Shown: positions 1 to 9,161 of the stretch, piece after piece
How the letters are laid out: each line of letters opens with the position of its first letter
Numbering within the stretch: the stretch's first letter is position 1
From: Deltaproteobacteria bacterium
GTDB lineage: Bacteria; Myxococcota; JACRCW01
DNA: 64,000 nt
NCBI GenBank assembly: GCA_016218805.1
Contig: JACRCW010000080.1
Location: 91,055 to 155,054, forward strand
Direction of reading: 5' to 3'
Notes under the pieces: generated by a model
What the model saw: only the letters and a program-made list of their open reading frames with translations
Database searches by the model: none
What the model was told of the DNA's origin: nothing
Position numbers and translations under genes: made by a program

Positions 1-1
1 C

Positions 2-1126
2 CTGGGACTGGCCGCGTTCCAGACGGCGCAGTTTGAAGAGGCGGAGAAGGAATTCAAGCGCACGCTGGAGATCAAACCGGACTACGCGGAGGCCAAGTTC
101 CACCTGGGCGAGGTGTACTTCCAGCGCGGCCAGACCGGCAAGGCGCTGGACGAGTACAAGGCGGCCCTGCAGCTGTCTCCCGACGACGCCGCGACCCATC
201 ACCGCCTGGCCGACGCCTACCTGCGGCAGGGCGAGATTGACCTGGCCATTGGCGAATACCGCGCGGCGTACAACGCCGACCCGCGCGACCGGCAGGGCCG
301 GCAGCAGCTGATGCGCCTGCTGGTGGGGAAGTCCCGCAACGACGAGGCCATTGAGATTGGCAAGAGCGCGCTGGAGAAGGACGCGCGCGACATGGAGACC
401 CATCACCTGCTGGCCGAGGCGTACAAGGCGCAGGGCTTCAGCCGCCTGGCCGTGGAGCAGTACCAGGCCGCCCTGCAACTGGTCCCGGAATCCGCGGTCA
501 CGCACGCCCGCTACGCGCAGGCCCTGGTGGACAAGGGTGACGCGGCCGGCGCCGCCTCCGCCGCCAAGATGGCCATGCAGCTGGACCCCAAGCTGCCGGA
601 GGCGCGCATGGTGCTGGGAGACCTGGCCATGGCCAAGAATGACTTCAAGGGCGCCATCACCGAGTACAAGGCCGCCACCGCCGCCGCACCCAAGAACGCG
701 GACGCGTGGGTGGACCTGGGGTTTGCCTACCTCAAGAGCCCGGACGCCAAGGACACCAAGGCGTGCATTGACGCCCTGCAAAAGGCGGCCAAGCTGGACC
801 CCAAGCACGCGCGGGCGCGGTATTACCTGGGCTTTGCGCTGTTCAAGACGGGGGACAAGAAGAAGGCGCTGGAGAGCTTCCTGACCGCGGGCGGGCTGGA
901 CCCGCACCTGGCTGAGGCGCATTTCAACGCGGGGAAGATTCTTGTGGGTGACGGGCGCAAGCAGGAGGCCGCCAATGCGTTCAAGCGCGCCACCACCGCA
1001 CGCGAAGGTTACGGCGAAGCGCTGCTGGAGCTGGAGAAACTGGCCGCCGAGGGCGTGAAGCCCGAACTGCCCGGCGCCACCCCCGCCCCACCCACCGCGC
1101 CGGCGGCGGCGTCCGGCCCCCAATAA
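2..1126 (+). CDS. TPR-repeat protein, 5' truncated by the window edge
   Basis: The reading frame is open from base 2 to a TAA at 1124-1126, so only the last 374 residues are present and the true start lies outside the window. The sequence is a solenoid of about ten 34-residue tetratricopeptide repeats with the usual spacing of small and large residues (for example AxxxLGxxYxxxGxxxxAxxxYxxAL-type units). It ends in an Ala/Pro-rich tail of about 20 residues. TPR solenoids are protein-binding scaffolds, and no catalytic domain is visible in the part seen. Because the N-terminus is missing, I cannot say whether it is secreted or cytoplasmic. It is followed 94 bases later by a lipoprotein gene on the same strand. 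Confidence 0.85.
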   Translation: MGLAAFQTAQFEEAEKEFKRTLEIKPDYAEAKFHLGEVYFQRGQTGKALDEYKAALQLSPDDAATHHRLADAYLRQGEIDLAIGEYRAAYNADPRDRQGRQQLMRLLVGKSRNDEAIEIGKSALEKDARDMETHHLLAEAYKAQGFSRLAVEQYQAALQLVPESAVTHARYAQALVDKGDAAGAASAAKMAMQLDPKLPEARMVLGDLAMAKNDFKGAITEYKAATAAAPKNADAWVDLGFAYLKSPDAKDTKACIDALQKAAKLDPKHARARYYLGFALFKTGDKKKALESFLTAGGLDPHLAEAHFNAGKILVGDGRKQEAANAFKRATTAREGYGEALLELEKLAAEGVKPELPGATPAPPTAPAAASGPQ

Positions 1127-1220
1127 CCCCGAAAGTGCCTCATGGGGTGCGGCACTCTCCGCCGGGCCCCCCGCCGTGGCCTGTGGACGCGCCGATCCGC
1201 GGCGGATACACGTCGCCACC

Positions 1221-1778
1221 ATGCCCGGCCCCCTGCCCCGCCATCTGACAGCCGCCCTGGCGGTGGTGGCGCTGGCTTCCGGCTGCGCCGCGCTGCGCCC
1301 CCGCCCGTCCGACGACGTGGCGCTGCAACAGAAGGCCGCCGTGGAGAAAGGCGTCCGCATCTACCTGGGCACGCGCTACCGCACCGGCGGCACGGACCGC
1401 CGCGGCATGGACTGCTCCGGGTTCACGCGCACCGTCTACGCGCGCGCGGGCATCACGCTCCCGCGCACCGCGGTGGACCAGTTTTCTGCCGGGCACTCCG
1501 TGGACAAGGACGAGCTGCAGTACGGGGACCTGCTGTTCTTCAACACCAAGCGGCTGGCCACCAGCCCCTGCGCGTGCTGGTTCTCGTGGTGGAAGAGTTC
1601 GTGGGACGTGCCCGGGGTGTACGGCATCACGCACACGGGCATCTACGTGGGCGGCGGGAGGTTTGTGCACGCCAGCCCCACCTCCGGCGTGTCCCATGCG
1701 CGCCTGGAGGACGACTACTGGCGGGAACGCTACGTGGGCGCGCGCCGGGTGATGGAAGACCTCCCGGAGGGGGATTGA
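1221..1778 (+). CDS. NlpC/P60-family lipoprotein (cell-wall peptidase)
   Basis: 185 residues. A signal peptide ends in a lipobox (ASGC, Cys22), predicting an outer-envelope lipoprotein. The C-terminal domain is NlpC/P60, a family of Cys peptidases that cut peptidoglycan stem peptides. The nucleophile motif DCSGFT (Cys65), the general-base His138 in ITHTGIYVGGG and the polar His150 in RFVHAS are all present. Between the GDLLFFN strand and the His motif sits an unusual insertion of about 25 residues rich in Trp and Cys (CACWFSWW, 117-124). I chose ATG 1221 because the signal peptide begins there; an upstream in-frame start at 1176 would add an unlikely Arg-rich extension. No strong ribosome-binding site is visible. 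Confidence 0.85.
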   Translation: MPGPLPRHLTAALAVVALASGCAALRPRPSDDVALQQKAAVEKGVRIYLGTRYRTGGTDRRGMDCSGFTRTVYARAGITLPRTAVDQFSAGHSVDKDELQYGDLLFFNTKRLATSPCACWFSWWKSSWDVPGVYGITHTGIYVGGGRFVHASPTSGVSHARLEDDYWRERYVGARRVMEDLPEGD

Positions 1779-1838
1779 CGGCGCGGTGGAAGTATCCACT
1801 ATTCCGCGCGGACACGTTGGCGCGACAGGAGGGCAACC

Positions 1839-3128
1839 ATGGCGGGCGTGGTGTGCGTGGGGGCCCAGTGGGGCGACGAGGGCAAGGGCAAGGTGGTGGA
1901 CCTGCTGACGGAGCGCGCCGACGTGGTGGTGCGCTTCCAGGGCGGGAACAACGCGGGGCACACGCTGGTGGTGGCCGGCGTGCAGACCGTGCTGCACCTG
2001 GTCCCCAGCGGCGTGCTGCACGAGGGCAAGACGTGCGTCATTGGCAATGGCGTGGTGGTGGACCCGGAGGTGCTGCTGCACGAGATTGAGAGCCTGCAGG
2101 CGCGCGGCCTGCTCAAGGACCCGCGGCGGTTGGCGGTGAGCGGGCAGGCACACGTGATCCTGGACGTGCACAAGCGCATTGACCGCGCGCGTGAGCAGTA
2201 CCTGCCGCGGAAGATTGGCACCACGGGGCGCGGCATTGGCCCGGCGTACGAGGACAAGGTGGCGCGGCGCGGGCTGCGCATGCAGGACATGCTCAAGGCG
2301 CAGTGGCCGGACCTGCTGCGCGAGCGCATTGCGTCCGTGAACACGTACCTGACGGGCATGGGCGCGCCGTCCATCACCGGCGCGGAGTTGGAGGAGATGA
2401 TTGCGCGGACGCGGCGGCACGCTCAGGCGCTGCGGGACCACGTGACAGACACGGTGTTTCTGTTGGACCAGGCGCGCCGGGCCGGGAAGAACATCCTGTT
2501 TGAGGGCGCGCAGGGCACGTTCCTGGACGTGGACCACGGCACCTACCCGTACGTGACCAGTTCCAACACGGTGGCGGGCGCGGCGTGCGCGGGGGCCGGC
2601 GTGGGCCCCACGGCCATCCAGCGCGTGGTGGCGGTGTCCAAGGCGTACACCACGCGCGTGGGCGAGGGCCCCTTCCCCACCGAACTGCATGACGCGATGG
2701 GGCAGCGGCTGCGCGAGACGGGCGCGGAGTTTGGCGCGACGACGGGACGGCCGCGGCGGTGCGGCTGGCTGGACCTGGTGGCGCTGCGGCGCGCGGTGTG
2801 CCTGTCCGGCGCGGACGCGCTGGTGGTCACCAAGCTGGACATCCTCAGCGGCATTGGCCCGCTGCCGGTGGCGGTGGCCTACGAGGTGGACGGCAAGCGC
2901 GTGACCGAGTTCCCCACCGACACCGACGACGTGACCCGCGCCCGGCCGGTGTACCGCGAACACCCGGGCTTTGACGGCGAACTGCGCGGTGCGCGCACCC
3001 TGGCGGAACTGCCCCCGAACGCGCGCGCGTACGTGGAGATGATGGCATCCGAGCTGGGCGTGAAGCTGGCGCTGGTCTCTGTGGGCGCGGGCCGCGGCGA
3101 AGAGATCATGCTGGACCCGGTGTTCTGA
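1839..3128 (+). CDS. purA: Adenylosuccinate synthetase
   Basis: 429 residues, the normal length. PurA joins IMP and aspartate using GTP, the first committed step from IMP to AMP, in the cytoplasm. All signatures are present: the N-terminal GAQWGDEGKGKVVDLL P-loop region with catalytic Asp and His (GNNAGHT), GTTGRGIGPAYEDK, the EGAQGTFLDVDHGTYPYVTS block, and TRVGEGPFPTEL. The ATG is preceded by a clear GGAGG (gacaggagggcaacc). The stop lies only 12 bases from the convergent czcA stop. Confidence 0.98.
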   Translation: MAGVVCVGAQWGDEGKGKVVDLLTERADVVVRFQGGNNAGHTLVVAGVQTVLHLVPSGVLHEGKTCVIGNGVVVDPEVLLHEIESLQARGLLKDPRRLAVSGQAHVILDVHKRIDRAREQYLPRKIGTTGRGIGPAYEDKVARRGLRMQDMLKAQWPDLLRERIASVNTYLTGMGAPSITGAELEEMIARTRRHAQALRDHVTDTVFLLDQARRAGKNILFEGAQGTFLDVDHGTYPYVTSSNTVAGAACAGAGVGPTAIQRVVAVSKAYTTRVGEGPFPTELHDAMGQRLRETGAEFGATTGRPRRCGWLDLVALRRAVCLSGADALVVTKLDILSGIGPLPVAVAYEVDGKRVTEFPTDTDDVTRARPVYREHPGFDGELRGARTLAELPPNARAYVEMMASELGVKLALVSVGAGRGEEIMLDPVF

Positions 3129-3140
3129 ACCGGCTGCACG

Positions 3141-6100
3141 TCAGGACTGCCGCCGGCGCCGGACCAGCATCCGCAGGCCGAAGGCGGTCCGGTAGATGGC
3201 GGGCAGCACCAGCAGCGTCAGCGCCGTGGACGAGACCAGGCCACCGATCACCACGGTGGCGAGCGGCCGCTGCACTTCCGAACCCGGCGCGGTGGAGACC
3301 GCCATAGGCATGAACCCCAGCGCGGCCACCGCCGCGGTCATGAGCACCGGGCGCAGGCGCAACGTCGCCGCTGCGGTGATGGCCTCGTTGGCCTGCGTTC
3401 CCGCAAGCTCCAGGCGCCGCGCAAACGTCACCAACACCAGCCCGTTGAGCACCGCCACGCCGGACAGCGCAATGAACCCAACGCCCGCTGAGATGCTGAA
3501 CGGGAGGCCGCGGACCAGCAACGCCAGCACGCCGCCGACGACGGAGAACGGAATGGCGCTGAAGATGAGGAGCGCGGGTGCCACGGCACGGAACGCCATC
3601 CACAGCAGCAGCAGGATCAGCGCCAAGCTGAGTGGCACGGCCACCGCCAGGCGGCCGCGCGCTTCAAGAAACGACTGGAATTGCCCACCCCACTCCACGC
3701 GGTAGCCGGTTGGCAGACGGAGCGCGGCCGTGCGCGACCGCGCGTCCTCCACGGTGGAAAGCAGGTCACGGTCCCGGACGTTGAACTCCACCGTCAGGCG
3801 CCGGGACTGCTGTTCGCGGCTCACCTGCGCCGGGCCGTCTTCAAAACGGACGCTGGCCACGTCCCCCAGCGGCACCATCTGCCCGCTGGCGGAGCGCAGC
3901 GGCAATGACCGGATGGCGTCCAGCTCGCCGGTGAACGTGTGACCGATGCGCAGCACCAGTTCAAAGCGGCGCTCGCCCTCATACACGGTACCCGCGCGGT
4001 GGCCGACCGCCAGGCTCTCCGTGAGCAGGTTGATGTCCTCCACCGTCAGGCCGTAGCGCGCCAGCCGGGGGCGATCAGGATCCACGCGTAGATACCGCAA
4101 GCCAGCAACCTGCTCGGCCCGCACGTCCACCGCGCCTCTGACCCCGCCGAGCACGGCCACCAACTGCTCGCCGATTGTCTTGAGCACGTCGAGATCAGGC
4201 CCGTATACGAACGCGGCCACGTCCGAGCGCACGCCCTCCATGAGTTCATTGGTGCGCATTTCAATGGGCTGCGAGAGGCCCACGGCGACTTCGGGGACGT
4301 GCTCCTCCAGCAGTTCGGCCGCCTCCTGGGCGATGGATTCCTTGGTGACGCCGGGCCGCCAGTCGTCCCGCGCCTTGAGAATCACGTAGTTGTCAGACTG
4401 TTCCAGCCCCATGGGATCCGTGGCCAGCTCCGGTGCGCCCGCGCGGCTGACGACGTGGAGCACCTCCGGAATGCGGGCCAGCGCCCGCTGCATCCGTGAG
4501 TCGGTGGCCACCGTTTCGGAGAGCGCCACGCCGGGGAGACGCCGGGCCTCCACCAACAGGTCCCCCTCATCCAGCGTGGGCACAAACTCCGCGCCCAGCC
4601 GCCCGAACAGGACCACCGTGGCCACCACCGCAGCGAGCGCAACCGCCACCGTGGCGCGGTGAAACCGCGTGACCAGCCGCAGCAGGCGGTCATAGGCGGC
4701 CACCGCGGCGCGCATCAGGAGCGTGGGCCGCTCGTTCTCCTCGGGCACCAGCACCAGCGACGCGAGCACCGGCACCACCGTCAGGGAGAGGATGAACGCG
4801 CCCGTGAGCGCCAGCAACACGGTGGTGGCCATGGGACGGAACAGTTTCCCCTCGGTACCGCCGAGCACGAGGATGGGCACGTAGACAATGGCGATGATCA
4901 TCTCGCCGAACACGGTGGCGCTGCGCACCTCCAGCGTGGACTCGCGCACGGTGTCCAGCCGCTCGTCCGGCGTCAGCATCCGCCCCAGGCGCTGCCGCAT
5001 TTCGCCGAGGCGACGCACGGCGTTCTCCACGATGATGACGGCCCCGTCCACCACCAGCCCAAAGTCGATGGCGCCCAGGCTCATCAGGTTCCCGGAATCC
5101 CCGCGCACGCGCATCATCACCAGCGCGAACAGCAGTGCCAGCGGGATGGTGACCGCCGCCACCAGGCCGGCGCGCAGGCCACCCAGCAGCAGGAACAACA
5201 CCGCAATGACCAGGCACGCGCCCTCCAGCAGGTTGACGGCCACGGTGCGGATGGTCCGGTTCACCAGCACCGAGCGGTCATAGAACGGCTGCACGATCAC
5301 CCCCGCCGGCAGCGACGGCGCCAGCTCGGCGAGCCGCTGCTTCACGGCCTCCGTCACCGTGCGGCTGTTTTCGCCCATGAGCATCATGGCCACGCCCACC
5401 ACCACCTCCCCCTGGCCGTCCATGGAAGCGGCCCCGTGGCGCAGCCGCGGCCCCAGCCGCACGTCCGCCACCTGGCTCAGCAGGATGGGCGCCCCCAACG
5501 ACGTGGCGCCAATGACGACGTTCTGCAGGTCCTGCAGGCTGGTCACCAGGCCGCTGCTGCCGATGACGAAGTGTTCGCGCTGGTGCTCGATGTAACCACC
5601 ACCGGCGTTGGCGTTGCTCTTCTCCAGCGCCGAATCCACGTCCTGGAGTGACAACCCCAGCGACTGCAGCCGGGCCGGGTCCACGATCACCTGGTACTGC
5701 TTGTTCTCGCCGCCGAAGCTGTTGGCCTCCACGACGCCGGGGACCATGCGGAGCTGCGGCCCGATGTACCAGTCCAGCAACTCCTCCAGCTCCATCAGCA
5801 AGTGTCCCTCGCCGCGCACGACGAACTGGAACACCTCGCCCATGCCGGTGGTGATGGGACCCATCTCCGGGCGGCCGTAGCGCGGCGGCACGGCGTCCTC
5901 CGCCTCCTTCATGCGCTCCATCACCAGCTGCCGCGCGAAGTAGATGTCCGTCTCATCCGTGAACACCACGGTCACCACGGACAGGCCGCCCTTGGAGACC
6001 GACCGCACCTGCGTCAGCCGCGGGAGGCCGGCCATGGCCCGTTCCACCGGCACGGTCACGTACTGCTCCACCTCAATGGGTGACAGGGCGGGCGCGGCGG

Positions 6101-6260
6101 TGATGATTGCCACCTGCACGTTGGTGACGTCCGGGACCGCGTCAATAGGCAGGCGGCGCGCGCTGTCCAGGCCCAGCAGCGCGAACAACACGGTGGCCGC
6201 CAGGACCACGGGCCGGTTGTTCAACGCCCAACGCACCAGCGCGGAGAGCAGCGCCATCAC
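3141..6260 (-). CDS. czcA: CzcA-type heavy-metal efflux RND pump
   Basis: 1039 residues, full length for the HME-RND family: inner-membrane proton antiporters that form a tripartite pump with an adaptor and an outer-membrane channel and export divalent metal ions. The proton-relay segment reads DFGLVVDGAVIIVEN, the form typical of the CzcA/CnrA-like (Zn, Co, Ni, Cd) branch rather than the Cu/Ag CusA branch. The substrate itself cannot be read from sequence. The N-terminus (LVRWALNNRPVVLAATVL) is the first transmembrane helix, and two large periplasmic loops follow TM1 and TM7 as expected. The start overlaps the end of czcB by 4 bases, showing translational coupling. It is the last gene of the eight-gene unit. 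Confidence 0.95.
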   Translation of the reverse strand: MMALLSALVRWALNNRPVVLAATVLFALLGLDSARRLPIDAVPDVTNVQVAIITAAPALSPIEVEQYVTVPVERAMAGLPRLTQVRSVSKGGLSVVTVVFTDETDIYFARQLVMERMKEAEDAVPPRYGRPEMGPITTGMGEVFQFVVRGEGHLLMELEELLDWYIGPQLRMVPGVVEANSFGGENKQYQVIVDPARLQSLGLSLQDVDSALEKSNANAGGGYIEHQREHFVIGSSGLVTSLQDLQNVVIGATSLGAPILLSQVADVRLGPRLRHGAASMDGQGEVVVGVAMMLMGENSRTVTEAVKQRLAELAPSLPAGVIVQPFYDRSVLVNRTIRTVAVNLLEGACLVIAVLFLLLGGLRAGLVAAVTIPLALLFALVMMRVRGDSGNLMSLGAIDFGLVVDGAVIIVENAVRRLGEMRQRLGRMLTPDERLDTVRESTLEVRSATVFGEMIIAIVYVPILVLGGTEGKLFRPMATTVLLALTGAFILSLTVVPVLASLVLVPEENERPTLLMRAAVAAYDRLLRLVTRFHRATVAVALAAVVATVVLFGRLGAEFVPTLDEGDLLVEARRLPGVALSETVATDSRMQRALARIPEVLHVVSRAGAPELATDPMGLEQSDNYVILKARDDWRPGVTKESIAQEAAELLEEHVPEVAVGLSQPIEMRTNELMEGVRSDVAAFVYGPDLDVLKTIGEQLVAVLGGVRGAVDVRAEQVAGLRYLRVDPDRPRLARYGLTVEDINLLTESLAVGHRAGTVYEGERRFELVLRIGHTFTGELDAIRSLPLRSASGQMVPLGDVASVRFEDGPAQVSREQQSRRLTVEFNVRDRDLLSTVEDARSRTAALRLPTGYRVEWGGQFQSFLEARGRLAVAVPLSLALILLLLWMAFRAVAPALLIFSAIPFSVVGGVLALLVRGLPFSISAGVGFIALSGVAVLNGLVLVTFARRLELAGTQANEAITAAATLRLRPVLMTAAVAALGFMPMAVSTAPGSEVQRPLATVVIGGLVSSTALTLLVLPAIYRTAFGLRMLVRRRRQS

Positions 6261-7498
6261 TCCTCCTCGCCGAAGGTGCTCTTGAGCACAAGGCTCTTGA
6301 GCGAGAACACACCCTCCACGACGACGGTCTCACCCGCGCGGAGGCCCTCGATGATCTCCACGCGGCCCGCGGCGCTCTGCCCGAGCGTCACGGGATGCAC
6401 TTCGTAGTCACCGCCGGGATGCGCCACGAACACCACGTCCCGCCCGGCCACGCGCGTCACGGCGGACAGCGGCACGGCGAGCACCTGCGGTCCGGCCGCT
6501 GGCCGATCAACCACAATCCGCGCCGTCCCGAACAGGCCGAGCTTGAGCAGGTCACCGCGGTTGGTCAGCGCAATGCGCGCCACAAAGGTGCGCGCCGTGG
6601 GATCCACCTGGTGGCCCACCGCCTCCACCCTTCCGGCGAAGACCTCCGACGGGTACGCGTTGAGCCGCACGTCCGCGGCGCGCCCGGGCTGCACGTCCGC
6701 CAGGTTCTTTTCAAACAGGCGCCCCTGGAAGAACACGCGTTGCATGTCCACCACGGTGGCCAGGACATGATCGGGCGCCACGCCCTGCCCCAGCACCGCG
6801 TCCCGCGCCACCACGCGTCCCGAGATGGGCGCGGCCACGTATGCCAACGCCGCCTCCTCCGGGGCCTGCGCGCGCACCGCGCCAAACGCACCGAGCACCT
6901 GGCGTGCGGCCAGCGCGTCCGCCTCCAGCGCCGTCGCATCACTTTCTGCAACAGCAACCTGCTGGACCGGCACCAGGCCTTCGCGGAATGCGGCCGCCGC
7001 GCGTTCGGCGCTGGCACGCGCCCCGCGCGCGCGCGCGTCCGCGCTGGTCCATGCCGCGCGGGCTCGTGCCAACTCGGCCGATTCAAGCACCACCAGCACC
7101 GCGCCCTGTTTCACCAGGTCGCCCTCGCGGAAGCGCACCTCGCGCACGCGCGCGGCCACCCGCGCCGTCACGCGGGCCACGTGGTCCGGGTCCGCCATCA
7201 CTTCGCCGGTGATGTCCACGGTGGGACCCAACTGCCCGGCGGTGACGGGCTCCGTGCGGACCGCCGCCTCGTCGTGCGCGGCCGCGGAAAGGCGTACGCG
7301 CGTGGGCAGGCCCTCGTGCTCATCCGCGTGTTTGCCGTCATGCGCTGCCGGCGGTGCTGCGGGCGCAACCGGCGCGCTGGGCGCATCCACCGCACGCGGG
7401 CAGGCGCTCAGCACCACGGCGGCCAGCAGCGCACGCGCTCCTACCCGTTGCTGCGAGCGGTCGAGCCACACCACGTGGCACCTACGGGTCGCGCTCAT
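6257..7498 (-). CDS. czcB: CzcB-type periplasmic adaptor (membrane-fusion) lipoprotein
   Basis: 413 residues. This family links the RND pump to the outer-membrane channel. The N-terminus carries a hydrophobic stretch ending in a lipobox-like LSAC (about residue 33), then a His-rich linker (HDGKHADEHEG, about 55-65). The barrel-sandwich/lipoyl halves (VREVRFREGDLVKQGAVLVV and APISGRVVARDAVLGQGV), the coiled-coil hairpin between them and the C-terminal beta-barrel (VPLSAVTRVAGRDVVFVA) are readable. The His-rich linker may bind metal, which is an inference. The start overlaps the end of czcC by 4 bases and the stop overlaps czcA by 4 bases. The exact start among upstream in-frame codons is not certain. 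Confidence 0.93.
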   Translation of the reverse strand: MSATRRCHVVWLDRSQQRVGARALLAAVVLSACPRAVDAPSAPVAPAAPPAAHDGKHADEHEGLPTRVRLSAAAHDEAAVRTEPVTAGQLGPTVDITGEVMADPDHVARVTARVAARVREVRFREGDLVKQGAVLVVLESAELARARAAWTSADARARGARASAERAAAAFREGLVPVQQVAVAESDATALEADALAARQVLGAFGAVRAQAPEEAALAYVAAPISGRVVARDAVLGQGVAPDHVLATVVDMQRVFFQGRLFEKNLADVQPGRAADVRLNAYPSEVFAGRVEAVGHQVDPTARTFVARIALTNRGDLLKLGLFGTARIVVDRPAAGPQVLAVPLSAVTRVAGRDVVFVAHPGGDYEVHPVTLGQSAAGRVEIIEGLRAGETVVVEGVFSLKSLVLKSTFGEEE

Positions 7499-8754
7499 GG
7501 AAATCCCCCCATCGCCGCGTCCAGCCAGACCCGCGCCAGGGCTTCCTGGAGATCCAGGTCCAGTGACGCCCGGCGCGCCTGGATGAGCCGGCGCTGCACG
7601 CCCAGCACGGTGTTGAGATCCACAACGCGCAGCGCGTAGTTGCGCTCAAGCCGCGCCAGCAGCTCCGCACCCTCCGCACTCTCCGCGGGTCGCGCATCCC
7701 TGGCCTCGCGTATGCGTGAAAGCAGCGCATGCGCCGCGCGCACCTGTGCCTCCGCGCCCCGGCGCGCCTGTTCCTCCTCGTCAGCAAGCCCGGCCGCGCG
7801 GGCGCGCGCGCGTCCTTCCTCTCCCTGACCGCGCGCAAACACCGGCAGCGGGAAGGTCACCTGCGCCATCAGCACGTGCTGCGGGGCCGGTGCCTGGTGC
7901 TGGAACTCGTATTGCGCGCCCAGCACCGGCGTGGGGAACGCGTCCGCGTGCGCAAGGTTCGCCTGCCGCAGCGCCGCCAACCGCTCCGCCCGCAGACCCT
8001 GGATGTCCGCACGCTCCGCCACGCGGCGCAGTGCCGGTTCCAGCGGCGGCAACGGCGCGTGCTGTGCCAGCTCCCCGTCCACGCTGTCATACGCGTCCGG
8101 CGGCAGACCGAGATACGCGAGCAACTCCGTGCGCAGGCGCAGCGCGTTGATCTCCGCAGACAACGCCACCTGGGATGTTTCCTCCACTTCCAACCGCGCC
8201 AGGTCCACCTCCAGCGCCGAGCCCAGACCCGCATCACGCAGGCCGTGTGCCGCCGCCTGGAAGCGCCGGGCCAGGTCCACGGATGCGTGCGCCACCTCCG
8301 CAAGACGCTGCGCGTGCAGCGCGCGGGCGAATGCGTCCGTGGCGACGAGCATGGCCCGGCGCGTGGCGTCACCCTGGGCGTGTTCCCGGGCCTTGATCAC
8401 CGCGTCCGCCGCGCCCACCCGCAATGACCGTTGGCCGGCAATCTCCACGGGCACCTGCACAGACAGCGTGCCCGCGCCACCGACGCCCCACTCGCGTGGC
8501 CGCCATCCCTCGGGCTGACCGACGACGCCGGCGCCCCCGCTCACCGACGGGTTGGTGGCGAACAGGGGCGTCGCTCCCGCCCGAGCGCCTTGCGCTTCGC
8601 GCAGCGCGGTGCGCGCGCTGAGCACGTCCGGCGCCTGTTGCCGGACCAGTTGTTGAACCCGCGCGAGCGTGAGCCGCTCCGCGCCATGGACGGGATGGGC
8701 AGCGAGCGTGAGTGCCAACGCACCCACCGCGCTGCCCAGGACGGGCAATCGCAT
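7495..8754 (-). CDS. czcC: CzcC/TolC-type outer-membrane efflux channel
   Basis: 419 residues. An N-terminal signal peptide (LPVLGSAVGALALTLAAHPVHG) is followed by the two Ala/Leu/Arg-rich helical repeats of the outer-membrane efflux protein family, which form the TolC-like trans-periplasmic channel. Start choice: ATG 8754 has a GGAGG six bases upstream and opens directly with the signal peptide. The frame is open far upstream (to 8997) but that extension is Arg/Pro-rich and has no signal. The gene lies 49 bases after the small Cys-rich gene and overlaps czcB by 4 bases. Confidence 0.92.
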   Translation of the reverse strand: MRLPVLGSAVGALALTLAAHPVHGAERLTLARVQQLVRQQAPDVLSARTALREAQGARAGATPLFATNPSVSGGAGVVGQPEGWRPREWGVGGAGTLSVQVPVEIAGQRSLRVGAADAVIKAREHAQGDATRRAMLVATDAFARALHAQRLAEVAHASVDLARRFQAAAHGLRDAGLGSALEVDLARLEVEETSQVALSAEINALRLRTELLAYLGLPPDAYDSVDGELAQHAPLPPLEPALRRVAERADIQGLRAERLAALRQANLAHADAFPTPVLGAQYEFQHQAPAPQHVLMAQVTFPLPVFARGQGEEGRARARAAGLADEEEQARRGAEAQVRAAHALLSRIREARDARPAESAEGAELLARLERNYALRVVDLNTVLGVQRRLIQARRASLDLDLQEALARVWLDAAMGGFP

Positions 8755-8803
8755 GCAGACCTCCGGTGATGACGTGAAGTGCCGAGTGGCAGTGTTGCGG
8801 CGT

Positions 8804-9103
8804 TCACGCCCTCGGAGGATGGAAGATCCCGCCGGCGCGGTGGTCCGTGTGGGGGCTGCGCTCCGGCCACCACGCGCGGTTCGCGTGGGACAGGGGTTCG
8901 TGCGCCACGGTGACCTGCGCGCTGGTGATGCGCGTGGCGGTGAGGTTGCACGCGCACGACCCGCACAGCGGCGGACACGAGTCGCCGTCGCGATCATCCG
9001 GGCAGGCGGAGGTGCAGGTGTCGGCGTCGGTGACGAGCACAGCGGCCTGCGGCACGAGCCACAGGGACAGGACGGCCAGACAGAGTGTGCGCAGCCAGCG
9101 CAT
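8804..9103 (-). CDS. Small exported Cys-rich protein next to czcCBA (CzcI-like position)
   Basis: 99 residues. A signal peptide (about 1-24, WLRTLCLAVLSLWLVPQAA) precedes a compact cluster of six Cys in residues 30-52 (DTCTSACP, SCPPLCGSCAC) mixed with Asp. A tail with five His follows. The clustered Cys and Asp suggest metal binding in the periplasm (inference). Small exported proteins are known just upstream of czcCBA in other bacteria (CzcI), but I see no alignable homology and use the comparison only for position and size. ATG 9103 has GAGG about nine bases upstream. It sits between the cytochrome gene (58-base gap) and czcC (49-base gap), same strand. Confidence 0.7.
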   Translation of the reverse strand: MRWLRTLCLAVLSLWLVPQAAVLVTDADTCTSACPDDRDGDSCPPLCGSCACNLTATRITSAQVTVAHEPLSHANRAWWPERSPHTDHRAGGIFHPPRA

Positions 9104-9161
9104 CAAGGACACCTCAGTCCGGTGGGTACCGGCGCGGGCAGACCGGGTCAAGCCGGAGCCC

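Noticed and set aside
1140..2963. 607-codon open frame on the minus strand over purA
   Set aside because: It is antisense to a clear purA and composed of His, Arg, Ala and Pro in GC-rich order, the usual shadow of a high-GC gene.
4659..5651. 330-codon plus-strand frame over czcA
   Set aside because: Antisense shadow of czcA, no signal, start or family.
3141..6260. Cu/Ag CusA assignment for the RND pump
   Set aside because: The helix-4 motif is DFGLVVDGA, as in the CzcA/CnrA branch, not the CusA form. Substrate is left open.
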